Shown here one piece after another: positions 56,300 to 64,000 of a stretch of DNA of 64,000 bases. A model generated the notes under the pieces. The model was not told where the DNA came from and made no database searches. It worked only from the letters and a program-made list of their open reading frames with translations. Within the stretch, counting starts at the first letter, position 1; every line of letters begins with the position of its first letter. This DNA is from Acinetobacter sp. ASP199 (GTDB lineage Bacteria; Pseudomonadota; Gammaproteobacteria; Pseudomonadales; Moraxellaceae), in NCBI RefSeq assembly GCF_022700675.1, contig NZ_CP062182.1, positions 620,001-684,000 of the forward strand, written 5' to 3'. A program made the position numbers and the translations under genes.

Positions 56300-57727
56300 A
56301 TGAATACTACACCCTCTAAAGATGACGCAACGCCGTCGAAACATGAGCTGCAACGCAAACTGTCCAATCGGCATCTCCAGCTGATTGCCATTGGTGGCTG
56401 TATCGGTACTGGCCTGTTTATGGGTTCGGGTAAAACTATTGCTTTAGCCGGTCCTTCTATCCTGCTGATCTATATGATCATTGGCGGGATGTTTTTCTTT
56501 TTAATGCGTGCACTCGGTGAGATGTTGCTGTCGAATCTGCAGTACAAATCTTTCATCGATATGGCGCATGACCTGATTGGACCAGGGGCGGGCTACTATA
56601 TTGGCTGGTCGTATTGGCTGGGGTGGGTGTTGGTCGGTATAGCCGATCTGGCTGCAATTATTAATTATCTTAATTTCTGGTTGCCGGAAGGAACGGCCTT
56701 TACTCCGATGGGGCAGGCACTGATCAGTGCAGCCTGTGTATTACTGATTCTGAGTATTAATCTGGTCACAGTAAAAGTGTTTGGCGAGATTGAATTCTGG
56801 TTTGCCCTGATCAAGATTCTGGCAATTATTGGCCTGATTTTTGTCGGTGGATATATGGTCTTTAGCGGTTTTCAGGCGCCAAGCGGTGCGACAGCCAGCT
56901 TTAGTCATGTCTGGTCAGATGGCATGTTTCCGAAAGGTGTAACCGGCTTCCTGGCAGGTTTTCAGATCGCGATGTTTGCTTTTGTGGGGGTGGAACTTCT
57001 CGGTACTATGGCGGCTGAAACCAAGGACCCGGAAAAGAATCTACCTAAAGCAGTGAATGCGATTCCAACCCGTATCATCCTGTTCTATGTCCTGTCACTG
57101 TTGGTGATTATGGCGGTAACCCCGTGGAGCCAGATTCCTGCGGATCAAAGCCCATTCGTGAGCCTGTTTTTATATGCGGGTATTCCAATTTCGGCGATTA
57201 TCATGAACTTCGTGGTCTTATCATCAGTGATGTCTTCGATGAACAGTGGCGTGTTTTCCACTAGCCGGATGCTGTTTGGTTTGGCACGTGGAGGGCAGGC
57301 ACCACAAGCCTTGGCACAATTGTCGAGTCGTGCAGTACCAGCAAAAGGCTTGATGTTCTCTTGTACCTTTATTTTACTGGGTGCAGCATTTCAGTACTTT
57401 GTACCCAATACCATGGAAGCTTTTACCTTGGCGAGTTCCCTGTGTGTGATCCTGTTTATCAGTATCTGGAGTATTATCATGGTGTGCTATATCCGTTACC
57501 GTAAAAAGCAACCGGAAAAGCATACAGCTTCGACTTTTAAAATGCCGGGTGGGGTATGGATGTCTTATATCGTATTAGTATTCCTGTTCTTTGCTTTGGT
57601 CATTCTGAGTCTGGAACCGGATACGCTTAAAGCTTTGATGATCAGTCCATTGTGGCTACTGATTCTGGCAGTGACATACCGTATGCTATATCTGCCACGG
57701 GTACGTAAACTTCAGGTAGAGATGTAA
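56300..57727 (+). CDS. cycA: D-alanine/D-serine/glycine permease CycA-like
   Basis: A 475-residue amino acid permease with twelve predicted helices. It belongs to the amino acid transporter family: LSNRHLQLIAIGGCIGTGLFMGSG opens helix 1, and FAFVGVELLGTMAAETKDPEKNLPKAVN is the family motif after helix 6. Its place after dadA-dadX-ridA supports D-alanine uptake, as for CycA. The frame opens 27 codons earlier, but AAGGA before the ATG at 56300 and the KHELQRKLSNRHLQ start fit the family. Terminator at 57737. Confidence 0.93.
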   Translation: MNTTPSKDDATPSKHELQRKLSNRHLQLIAIGGCIGTGLFMGSGKTIALAGPSILLIYMIIGGMFFFLMRALGEMLLSNLQYKSFIDMAHDLIGPGAGYYIGWSYWLGWVLVGIADLAAIINYLNFWLPEGTAFTPMGQALISAACVLLILSINLVTVKVFGEIEFWFALIKILAIIGLIFVGGYMVFSGFQAPSGATASFSHVWSDGMFPKGVTGFLAGFQIAMFAFVGVELLGTMAAETKDPEKNLPKAVNAIPTRIILFYVLSLLVIMAVTPWSQIPADQSPFVSLFLYAGIPISAIIMNFVVLSSVMSSMNSGVFSTSRMLFGLARGGQAPQALAQLSSRAVPAKGLMFSCTFILLGAAFQYFVPNTMEAFTLASSLCVILFISIWSIIMVCYIRYRKKQPEKHTASTFKMPGGVWMSYIVLVFLFFALVILSLEPDTLKALMISPLWLLILAVTYRMLYLPRVRKLQVEM

Positions 57728-57736
57728 ACTTTAGAA

Positions 57737-57770
57737 ATAAAAAATCCCCGACTGGCCGGGGATTTTTTAT
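57737..57770 (+). terminator. Terminator after cycA
   Basis: AAAAAATCCCCG / CCGGGGATTTTTT with a 5-base core loop. Nearly the same sequence recurs at 59150. Confidence 0.95.
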
Positions 57771-57849
57771 TGTGATGAGAATTGTTTGTGAATGTTATTC
57801 TTAATTATTACAATCTAAAAAATTTATTATTAAAAATAAGGGTCTATAC

Positions 57850-59139
57850 ATGATAGGGCAGACAAAATATAAAATTTGGTTATGGTTGATTGTTATTGTC
57901 ATAGGGATAGCCATTCTGTTGGTATTTGCTGCAACATGGATGCGCACAGATGAACCTTTAACTGATACTGCAAAAAAAATTATCCAGCCAGATCTAATTT
58001 ATAGAGCCAATATTCAGCAACATCCATATTTCTATTTATTGGGAATTGATGCCAAAGATGAGGTTAATCCTTATGCGTTGGGACGTTATCGCTATCATCG
58101 GGAGTGGGCAAGCTATATTCGAGATCAGAATGCTGGTGAGCATCATGAGATTGACTCGGGATTAAATCGCCAACTTAGCCGAGACGATTTTTCTGAAGAT
58201 GAAATTCAGTTAATGAAAAATCTGCAATTGAGTTTGAACGATTCGCCAGAGCAATTTTCTATGCTGGTAGCAGAGCATGAAAAATCTCTACAATCGTTAC
58301 TAGAACATGAGCGTATTCCTTTAACGCGGTTTTCAGATTTATTGGGACGCAAAGATTATGTTTCATTGGTGATTTCACCACAGGCAAGCGGGCCTGATTA
58401 TCGCTATATTCGAACTTTACAATTACTAAAACTGGTTCAAATTCAACTTGATTCAGGTAGCAAAGTACAGCCTTATGCACAGCAATTTCATCAGGCTTTA
58501 GAATTTACTCACAATCGTTTATCGCTGATTGAAAAAATGCTAATGCAGAATTGGCTTAGTCAAATGGTAGATTTGATTCGCGTAGAACAAAAAAATGAGA
58601 ATAATCCCATTCAGCTTAAAAATCTGAATTCAAATCAGCTAGGTTTAAAAACAAGTCTGCAAAATGAATTGACGGGAGATTATTTATTGACTCAATATTT
58701 ACCGCATTCGTCTGAAGTTCGTTCTTTGCAATTCGAATGGTTGTATTTACCCAATAAGACCTTTAATGCAATAGCAGCACAATATGAAGTCTACTGGACA
58801 ATTTCAGAAACACCTTATGTTGAACTGAAAGAACGATTTTCAGGAATTGAAGATTTGCCACGTTCTAAATGGCATCTGAAAAATGCGATAGGGCAGATCT
58901 TGTCTCAGGTCAGTAGGCCAAATTTTGAAAAATATCTGCTGATGAATCATATTCTGAATAATAAGATTCTTTCCTTTAATGCGCTAAGTAAGGAAGCGCT
59001 AGACTTGAAGGTATTGAATCAAAACTCCGAAGGACGCCGTTATTTTCAGAAAGAAGGAAAGTTATGTATAGAACTACCATATCCGAAACATAAATTGCCT
59101 GAGTTAAATCTGAAGCATGACAGCTGTGTAAAAATCTAG
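57850..59139 (+). CDS. Unrecognised membrane-anchored 429-residue protein
   Basis: One N-terminal hydrophobic helix (IWLWLIVIVIGIAILLVFAATWM, about 9-31) and a long hydrophilic, mainly helical domain with no motif I recognise; notable stretches are NIQQHPYFYLLGIDAKDEVNPYALG, EFTHNRLSLIEKMLMQNWLSQM and ELTGDYLLTQYLPHSSEVRS. The protein looks periplasmic and anchored to the inner membrane. Its codon use is AT-richer than neighbouring core genes, and it is bracketed by two nearly identical terminators. Confidence 0.75.
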   Translation: MIGQTKYKIWLWLIVIVIGIAILLVFAATWMRTDEPLTDTAKKIIQPDLIYRANIQQHPYFYLLGIDAKDEVNPYALGRYRYHREWASYIRDQNAGEHHEIDSGLNRQLSRDDFSEDEIQLMKNLQLSLNDSPEQFSMLVAEHEKSLQSLLEHERIPLTRFSDLLGRKDYVSLVISPQASGPDYRYIRTLQLLKLVQIQLDSGSKVQPYAQQFHQALEFTHNRLSLIEKMLMQNWLSQMVDLIRVEQKNENNPIQLKNLNSNQLGLKTSLQNELTGDYLLTQYLPHSSEVRSLQFEWLYLPNKTFNAIAAQYEVYWTISETPYVELKERFSGIEDLPRSKWHLKNAIGQILSQVSRPNFEKYLLMNHILNNKILSFNALSKEALDLKVLNQNSEGRRYFQKEGKLCIELPYPKHKLPELNLKHDSCVKI

Positions 59140-59149
59140 AATCTCGGAC

Positions 59150-59183
59150 ATAAAAAATCCCCGAATGATCGGGGATTTTTTTA
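59150..59183. terminator. Terminator between the unknown gene and hemJ
   Basis: AAAAAATCCCCGA / TCGGGGATTTTTTT with a short loop; usable in both directions. Shares its stem sequence with the terminator at 57737. Confidence 0.95.
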
Positions 59184-59198
59184 TTTTTGCCATTTGAA

Positions 59199-59651
59199 TT
59201 AGAAGGTAGGTTTTACCACCACCAAAATCACCACAGCAAATAAAATCAGTGTTGGCATTTCATTAAAGTAACGCCAAAACTTATGTGACTTGTAATGTGC
59301 ATCTTCGAGTAGTTTTTTACGGTAATAGCCACAGACCAAGTGGTAAATCACCAGTAAACCCACCAAACCCACTTTCAGGTAGAACCATAGCGCTTCATGG
59401 TAGTGACGTGTAGCATCACCCCAATCTACTAAAAAGTGCGCCGTAATGAGGGTTGCAACCATTGCTGGCCACATAATGCCGCGATACAGCTTGCGTTCCA
59501 TGACCTGGAAGCGTGTATGGCTGACCGCATCTTCACTCATGGCATGGTAAACATATAGCCGTGGCAGGTAGAACAATGCAGCAAACCAGCAGACCACGGC
59601 AATAATATGTAATGCTTTTACCCAAAGGAAAGCATCAGAAGGAGCATCCAT
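59199..59651 (-). CDS. hemJ: Protoporphyrinogen IX oxidase HemJ
   Basis: Oxidises protoporphyrinogen IX to protoporphyrin IX in haem synthesis in bacteria that lack HemG and HemY. About 150 residues with four hydrophobic helices: WVKALHIIAVVCWFAALFYLPRLYVYH, MERKLYRGIMWPAMVATL, WFYLKVGLVGLLVIYHLVCGYYRK and a final membrane segment ending NEMPTLILFAVVILVVVKP; the conserved His and RYFNExP residues are present. The frame opens at a TTG, but AGGGTGA precedes the ATG at 59651, so that start is chosen. Confidence 0.93.
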   Translation of the reverse strand: MDAPSDAFLWVKALHIIAVVCWFAALFYLPRLYVYHAMSEDAVSHTRFQVMERKLYRGIMWPAMVATLITAHFLVDWGDATRHYHEALWFYLKVGLVGLLVIYHLVCGYYRKKLLEDAHYKSHKFWRYFNEMPTLILFAVVILVVVKPTF

Positions 59652-59674
59652 CAAGTCACCCTAAAATGGGCGGC

Positions 59675-60904
59675 TTAGCCTTCCCATTTTTTAAAGATGA
59701 GACAAGCATTTACGCCGCCAAAACCGAAACTGTTACTCATTACAGTATTCAATTTTGTGTCGCGTTTTTCAAGTACGATATCAAATGGTTTCGCACCTTC
59801 ATCCAGCTCGGTCACGTTGATGTTTGGTGCAATGAAGTCATTATGCATCATCAGGATTGAATAAATTGCTTCCTGTACACCTGCAGCACCGAGGCTGTGA
59901 CCTGTCATAGACTTGGTTGAGCTTAGAGGTGGAACTTTATCTTCACCAAATGCACGTGCCATTGCTTGAAGCTCGGTTACATCACCAGCAGGAGTTGAAG
60001 TACCGTGAGTATTCACATAATCAATAGTTTCAACACCGTGCTGTTTTGCTTCGTCTAGCGCCATCAGGATACAGCGTGTTGCACCTTCACCAGATGGAGC
60101 AACCATGTCTGCACCATCCGAGTTCGCAGCGTAAGCCACAACTTCAGCCAGAATATTCGCACCACGTGCTTGTGCGTGTTCCAATGATTCAAGTACCACG
60201 AAACCGCCACCACCAGCAATCACGAAGCCGTCACGGTCTGCTGAATATGGACGAGATGCAGTTTCAGGGGTGTCATTGTATTTCGAACACAGCGCACCCA
60301 TCGCATCAAACAGCAAGCTTTGAGACCAGTGATCTTCTTCACCACCACCAGCAAGCATCAAGTCCTGTTTACCCAATTGAATCAGGTTATAGGCATAACC
60401 AATCGCATCAGCAGAAGTTGCACATGCGCTGGTAATTGAATGTGCAATACCTTGTAGTTTAAGTGCTACACCAACGTTGGCTGTAATCGTATTCGACATG
60501 TTGCGTGGTACGAAAAATGGACCAATTTTACGTGCACCCTTAGTTTCAAGCAGTTCATTCATTTCAATTACAGAAGCGGTTGAGTTACCGCCTGAACCGC
60601 CCGCGATACCATAACGTGGGTTGCCACCGACTTGTTCAGGTGTTAAACCTGCATGTTCAAGTGCAGCCATCGCAGAGTTGTATGCATACATGGCACAAAC
60701 GCCCATAAAGCGTTTTGCACGACGGTCGATATTGTCAAAATCCTGCTCAGCAGCTGCGCTGACATGACTTTTAAAGTTCAGTTCAGCATAGACTGGATTT
60801 AAACGTGTGCCTGAAATCCCGTTTTGTAAAGAGTGAGTTACATCTTCCAATGTATTTCCGATGCATGAGTTAATACCCATACCAGTGATGACAACACGTT
60901 TCAT
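59675..60904 (-). CDS. fabB: 3-oxoacyl-ACP synthase I FabB
   Basis: Elongating condensing enzyme of fatty acid synthesis, needed for unsaturated fatty acids. 409 residues; the Cys-His-His triad is in ITSACATSADAIG (about 163), NTHGTSTPAGD (about 300) and KSMTGHSLGAAG (about 335). MKRVVITGMGINSCIGN opens the protein. AAGGAT lies before the ATG. A palindrome in the upstream region (60984) is a possible control site. hemJ follows downstream on the same strand. Confidence 0.95.
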   Translation of the reverse strand: MKRVVITGMGINSCIGNTLEDVTHSLQNGISGTRLNPVYAELNFKSHVSAAAEQDFDNIDRRAKRFMGVCAMYAYNSAMAALEHAGLTPEQVGGNPRYGIAGGSGGNSTASVIEMNELLETKGARKIGPFFVPRNMSNTITANVGVALKLQGIAHSITSACATSADAIGYAYNLIQLGKQDLMLAGGGEEDHWSQSLLFDAMGALCSKYNDTPETASRPYSADRDGFVIAGGGGFVVLESLEHAQARGANILAEVVAYAANSDGADMVAPSGEGATRCILMALDEAKQHGVETIDYVNTHGTSTPAGDVTELQAMARAFGEDKVPPLSSTKSMTGHSLGAAGVQEAIYSILMMHNDFIAPNINVTELDEGAKPFDIVLEKRDTKLNTVMSNSFGFGGVNACLIFKKWEG

Positions 60905-60983
60905 CTACAGATCCTTATAGTTCATCTCTATGGTCAGGGGAGATATTTAGCATTTTCATCAAGCGTTAAATATAGTGCTGACC

Positions 60984-60997
60984 CATTGTTCACAATG
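60984..60997. promoter_or_regulatory. Palindrome upstream of fabB
   Basis: CATTGTTCACAATG has 6-base arms around TC and overlaps TGTTC...GAACA half-sites. It lies 80 bases before fabB and about 185 before the EcsC gene. A fatty-acid-responsive operator is possible but not shown. Confidence 0.35.
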
Positions 60998-61180
60998 AGG
61001 AACATCATAACAGAAAGATTTTTGAAATCTTATGGCAAATGTTATGCCCAGTACGCTGTACATTCGAATAGAGATTCCTACACAGAGAGATTACTAAATG
61101 AAACAGAATAAGGTTGAGATAAACGCTGCTAGCACCTAGTATTTATACAAAATACAAGCACGTGCACGCTGAGGTAAGGA

Positions 61181-62683
61181 ATGACAAATACCAATAATAA
61201 ACAATCAAATGGCTTCGTATCCAGTGCGTTTGGAGTGGCGAAAAAGTTCAGTACAACAGGTTTGGATCTACTCAACCATGTTGCACCTGATTCGGTTTCG
61301 AAGGTCACACAGGCGCTGAATGTAGAAAAGGTGGTCAATGGTGCAGCTCAAGCCAAGAGTCCATTTGAATCAAAAAAATATGACAATCCACAGGAGATGT
61401 TGCGTGAACATCTGCCGAGTGTGTCGCGTCAACTGTTTGGCCGTCATTTCAATACAGTCAATAATGTGACGCATTTCATTTCGCCAAAGTTTAGCGAAAA
61501 AGTGTCAGACTATTTCTTTGACCATCTCAATCAGTTCACCAATGAGATCAGTTCTGTAGATGCCATTCTGGATGAAGCGGGCGTACGTGATCTGGAAGAA
61601 CTCACTCAGGATGTCGACCGTTCTAAACGTATTTCTCAAGCTTTGGGTGAGCAGAATAAATGGATTGCTGCAGTTCAAGGTGCATTTTCAGGTGCAACCG
61701 GTGTGATTGGTACTGCAGTTGATATTCCTGCATCTTTGGTGTTGGCACTACGTACTATTTATCAGGTCGGCCGTTCTTATGGTTTTGATTTAAGTAAACA
61801 AGAAGATCAAGATATCGTGCAGCATATCTTCCGTCAGATTGATCTGGGTCTGATTGCAGAAAAGCAAACTGTATTGTTGGGTTTAAGAGCGCTAGGCGCT
61901 ACTTTAAAAACCCATGATATTTCCCAGCTACAAGCCATGTTGGGTTCAAGTAATGATACCGAGCTGCTGCGTAAATTCCTGCATCAGGAAGATGGTCAGT
62001 CGAAATGGGAATGGATGAGCCATATACCGAAAGTTTCCCTGATTGAACAATTGTCTAAATTGGTGCCGTTGGCGGGTGCTGGGGTAGGGGCTGTCTATAG
62101 CCGCCGTTTTGTCGATGATGTCAATCAGAAAGCGCAAGATGTGTTCTCGAATGCACGTCAATATCTGCTACAGCATCGTGACAGCTCCGCTTCTGTTTTA
62201 GAGGCTTATGAAAAATCTAAAGCATTATTGCAACAGGCTGCACCAAAGCTGCTGGAAAATATCAAGAAGGACGGTCGTGCCAGTGACGAGTTGATTTTAG
62301 ATAAAGACATTCCGATTGAAGGGAATGAACATATTACTCAAGTCAAAGTGCTGAAAAAGACAGATTCTCAAGTCACAGATGAAGCTAAAGATGAAGAGGT
62401 CAGTGAAGGGCTGGATACATTGGCCGATAAATTGGTAAAACCTGTTGCAGATAAGCATGTACAACAACCTGCACTGAGTGAGCCTGCACCTGAAGATATC
62501 GAAGACACGCTTGCACAGGCAGAAGCTGAGGGAGATGTCACAGACGAGGCTGAAGTCGCTGCATCGGATACTGAAAATGATCAGAGTGAAGTAAACACAG
62601 AAAATGCACAGCAAAAGCCAAAAAAAGCGACAAAATCTTCTGCTAAAAAATCGACGGAAGATGTTACAAAAGGTACAGATTGA
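61181..62683 (+). CDS. EcsC family protein with long charged tail
   Basis: A 500-residue protein. The central part (about 140-330) matches the EcsC family: WIAAVQGAFSGATGVIGTAVDIPASLVLALRTIYQVGRSYGFDL and HIFRQIDLGLIAEKQTVLLGLRALGATL, followed by PKVSLIEQLSKLVPLAGAGVGAVYSRRFVDDV. The first 60 residues look like an amphipathic targeting stretch. From about 390 the sequence is acidic and low in complexity, ending in a Lys/Ser/Thr-rich tail. Function of EcsC proteins is unclear. GAGGTAAGGA precedes the ATG. Confidence 0.85.
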   Translation: MTNTNNKQSNGFVSSAFGVAKKFSTTGLDLLNHVAPDSVSKVTQALNVEKVVNGAAQAKSPFESKKYDNPQEMLREHLPSVSRQLFGRHFNTVNNVTHFISPKFSEKVSDYFFDHLNQFTNEISSVDAILDEAGVRDLEELTQDVDRSKRISQALGEQNKWIAAVQGAFSGATGVIGTAVDIPASLVLALRTIYQVGRSYGFDLSKQEDQDIVQHIFRQIDLGLIAEKQTVLLGLRALGATLKTHDISQLQAMLGSSNDTELLRKFLHQEDGQSKWEWMSHIPKVSLIEQLSKLVPLAGAGVGAVYSRRFVDDVNQKAQDVFSNARQYLLQHRDSSASVLEAYEKSKALLQQAAPKLLENIKKDGRASDELILDKDIPIEGNEHITQVKVLKKTDSQVTDEAKDEEVSEGLDTLADKLVKPVADKHVQQPALSEPAPEDIEDTLAQAEAEGDVTDEAEVAASDTENDQSEVNTENAQQKPKKATKSSAKKSTEDVTKGTD

Positions 62684-62764
62684 TCTGTAGAAAAATAGTA
62701 AAGATATGAAAGTACTGGGCAATTGTAAGCAAGAGCGGCTGTGCATTTGCCTGCTTGTATCTTG

Positions 62765-62793
62765 TTGACCAATTTTGCATCTTGACTTACAAT
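62765..62793 (+). promoter_or_regulatory. Sigma-70 promoter of the rpsL-rpsG operon
   Basis: TTGACC, a 17-base spacer and TACAAT. Transcription would begin near 62800 and give a leader of about 50 bases that can fold with CCTCAAAAA against TTTTTTGGGG before the rpsL ribosome binding site. Confidence 0.75.
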
Positions 62794-62852
62794 TGCATGC
62801 CCTCAAAAAGTAGTAGTTTTTTGGGGCTTTTTATTAACGGGAGAATTGCCAA

Positions 62853-63227
62853 ATGGCAACAACAAATCAGTTGATCCGTAAGGGTCGTACGACTTTGATT
62901 GAAAAATCAAAAGTTCCTGCGTTGAAGGCTTGTCCACAACGTCGTGGTGTTTGTACACGTGTTTACACAACTACACCTAAAAAACCTAACTCAGCAATGC
63001 GTAAAGTTTGCCGTGTTCGCTTAACTTCTGGCTTTGAAGTATCAAGCTACATCGGTGGTGAAGGCCATAACCTGCAAGAGCACAGTGTTGTTCTTATCCG
63101 TGGTGGTCGTGTTAAAGACTTACCAGGTGTACGTTACCATACCGTTCGTGGTTCTTTAGACTGTGCTGGCGTGAAAGATCGTAACCAAGCACGTTCTAAA
63201 TACGGTGCTAAACGTCCTAAGAAATAA
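62853..63227 (+). CDS. rpsL: Small ribosomal subunit protein uS12
   Basis: A 124-residue ribosomal protein at the decoding centre. [16 protein letters not shown] and [13 protein letters not shown] contain the lysines (Lys43 and Lys88 with the initiator Met counted) whose change gives streptomycin resistance; both are wild type. GGGAG precedes the ATG. First gene of the str operon. Confidence 0.98.
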   Translation: MATTNQLIRKGRTTLIEKSKVPALKACPQRRGVCTRVYTTTPKKPNSAMRKVCRVRLTSGFEVSSYIGGEGHNLQEHSVVLIRGGRVKDLPGVRYHTVRGSLDCAGVKDRNQARSKYGAKRPKK

Positions 63228-63406
63228 TTCGTTAAGAATTAGCTCTTGGTTCGCTAGAACTGCAATCCTTTATCGTCTCGCTTGTCTGATTTCTGCATTT
63301 AATTTTGTGAAATTCAAGCGACGTGTAGTAAGGCCAGCTAAAGGTACACGACACTTTGTACAAATGCTGGATAAACCTGAAGTGTCATATTTATAGGTAG
63401 TTTAAA
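63228..63406 (+). other. rpsL-rpsG intercistronic leader
   Basis: A 179-base gap with no gene. The sequence around 63321-63350, CGTGTAGTAAGG...GGTACACG, can pair. By position this equals the S7-binding translational control site of the E. coli str mRNA, but I cannot show that the site is conserved. Confidence 0.35.
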
Positions 63407-63877
63407 ATGCCAAGACGTCGCGTAGTCGCTGCTCGTGAAATCCTTCCGGATCCTAAATTCAGTAGCCAAACAATCGCTAAATTCATGAACCACGTAATGC
63501 AAGATGGTAAAAAGTCTATTGCTGAAAGTATCGTTTACGGTGCTTTAGACCGCGTTCAAGAAAAATCTAAAGTAGACCCAGTTGAATTCTTTGAAGCTAC
63601 GCTTGAAAAAGTTCGTCCTATGGTTGAAGTAAAAGCACGCCGTGTTGGTGGTGCTACATACCAAGTACCTATGGAAGTACGCCCATCCCGTCGTACTGCA
63701 TTGGCTATGCGTTGGTTAGTAGATGCTGCTGCTAAGCGTTCTGAAAAAACTATGGCTTTACGTCTTGCTGGTGAGTTGCTTGATGCATCTGAAGGTAAAG
63801 GCGCAGCGGTTAAAAAACGTGAAGATGTGCACCGTATGGCTGAAGCCAACAAAGCATTCTCTCACTACCGTTTCTAA
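63407..63877 (+). CDS. rpsG: Small ribosomal subunit protein uS7
   Basis: A 156-residue primary rRNA-binding protein of the 30S head. [19 protein letters not shown] at the start, [22 protein letters not shown], and [21 protein letters not shown] at the C-terminus are typical. In E. coli, S7 represses its own operon. fusA should follow; a likely AGGA lies at 63992 but no fusA codon can be confirmed inside the window. Confidence 0.98.
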   Translation: MPRRRVVAAREILPDPKFSSQTIAKFMNHVMQDGKKSIAESIVYGALDRVQEKSKVDPVEFFEATLEKVRPMVEVKARRVGGATYQVPMEVRPSRRTALAMRWLVDAAAKRSEKTMALRLAGELLDASEGKGAAVKKREDVHRMAEANKAFSHYRF

Positions 63878-63882
63878 GCAAA

Positions 63883-63978
63883 TAAAACAGGCCCTTATCA
63901 GGACGGTGATGATATGGGTTTCACCCAATCATTATCAAAGCGCTTTAAGTTGCTAGCAACTTAAAGCGTCCTGTTTTA
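63883..63978 (+). promoter_or_regulatory. Structured RNA region between rpsG and fusA
   Basis: Outer stem TAAAACAGG (63883-63891) with CCTGTTTTA (63970-63978). A competing pair, CAGGACG (63899-63905) with CGTCCTG (63967-63973), uses part of the same 3' arm. Between them lie an imperfect hairpin (ATATGGGT/ACCCAATCAT) and a perfect 28-base palindrome CGCTTTAAGTTGCT/AGCAACTTAAAGCG (63941-63968). It could act as an attenuator, processing site or translational control element. Confidence 0.6.
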
Positions 63979-64000
63979 AACAACAAAATTTAGGAATGCA

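Noticed and set aside
63205..63396. 63-codon plus-strand frame between rpsL and rpsG
   Set aside because: It overlaps the rpsL end, has no binding site and lies in the expected S7 control region; better explained as leader RNA.

Overview
The window is a 64 kb stretch of a gammaproteobacterial chromosome. Gene content, gene order and protein sequences point to Acinetobacter or a close relative: a YKFQL-free but typical ksgA start, pdxA-rsmA-apaH, the fabD-fabG-acpP cluster without an adjacent fabF, the dadA-dadX cluster, HemJ, an EcsC protein before rpsL-rpsG, and many proteins I recognise as Acinetobacter-like by eye. No species was assigned by search. Most of the sequence is core housekeeping DNA. 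I see no insertion sequences, integrases, tRNA or rRNA genes, or CRISPR arrays.

Layout. 0.2-2.9 kb: pdxA-rsmA-apaH. 2.9-5.5 kb: a DUF2147 secreted protein, an unrecognised gene, an AT-rich gap and lrgAB. 5.5-17.2 kb: hflX, a hidden 43-residue membrane protein gene, an acyltransferase, two Nudix hydrolases, a gamma carbonic anhydrase-like protein, tsaB, uppP, rsmJ, a membrane C13 peptidase, fghA, a DUF898 protein and an M48 peptidase. 17.3-21.3 kb: rpe, a tandem array of DnaA-box-like 12-mers, a guanidine-II riboswitch with the gdx exporter, ogt, a NERD protein and dusC. 21.4-26.3 kb: a minus-strand operon of type IV pilus minor pilins that ends in a 946-residue PilX-like protein carrying a beta-solenoid. 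26.8-33.9 kb: a CcsA/YpjD-like protein, ffh, two RBBP9-like hydrolase paralogues (one without its nucleophile), coaX, birA, a TauE/SafE exporter and a GntR regulator. 33.9-44.2 kb: smc, zipA, ligA, rlmF, bacterioferritin, small membrane proteins and rluB. 44.2-49.7 kb: scpB-scpA, a small accessory patch of unknown genes, yciO, epmC, yceD and rpmF. 49.9-53.2 kb: fabD-fabG-acpP, a BON-LysM protein and an Lrp-type regulator. 53.3-57.7 kb: dadA-dadX-ridA-cycA. 57.8-64 kb: an unknown membrane-anchored protein, hemJ, fabB, an EcsC protein and rpsL-rpsG; fusA should begin just past the end.

Functional links. smc with scpA/scpB gives the condensin complex. fabD, fabG, acpP and fabB give much of type II fatty acid synthesis. 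The Lrp regulator, dadA, dadX, RidA and the cycA-type permease form a D-alanine uptake and catabolism unit, with two related palindromes in the divergent promoter region. pdxA, rsmA and apaH are a familiar co-transcribed group. rsmA, rsmJ, rlmF, rluB, dusC, tsaB and epmC add a strong RNA and translation-factor modification theme.

Most unusual items. (1) The giant beta-solenoid pilin-like protein at the end of the minor pilin operon, with a recent in-frame duplication of about 100 residues and no PilY1 gene beside it. (2) Five exact-period 12-bp DnaA-box-like repeats after rpe. (3) A guanidine-II-type riboswitch before gdx. (4) A complex, possibly switching RNA structure between rpsG and fusA. 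(5) A hydrolase paralogue that has lost its catalytic serine. (6) Small genes missed by length cut-offs.
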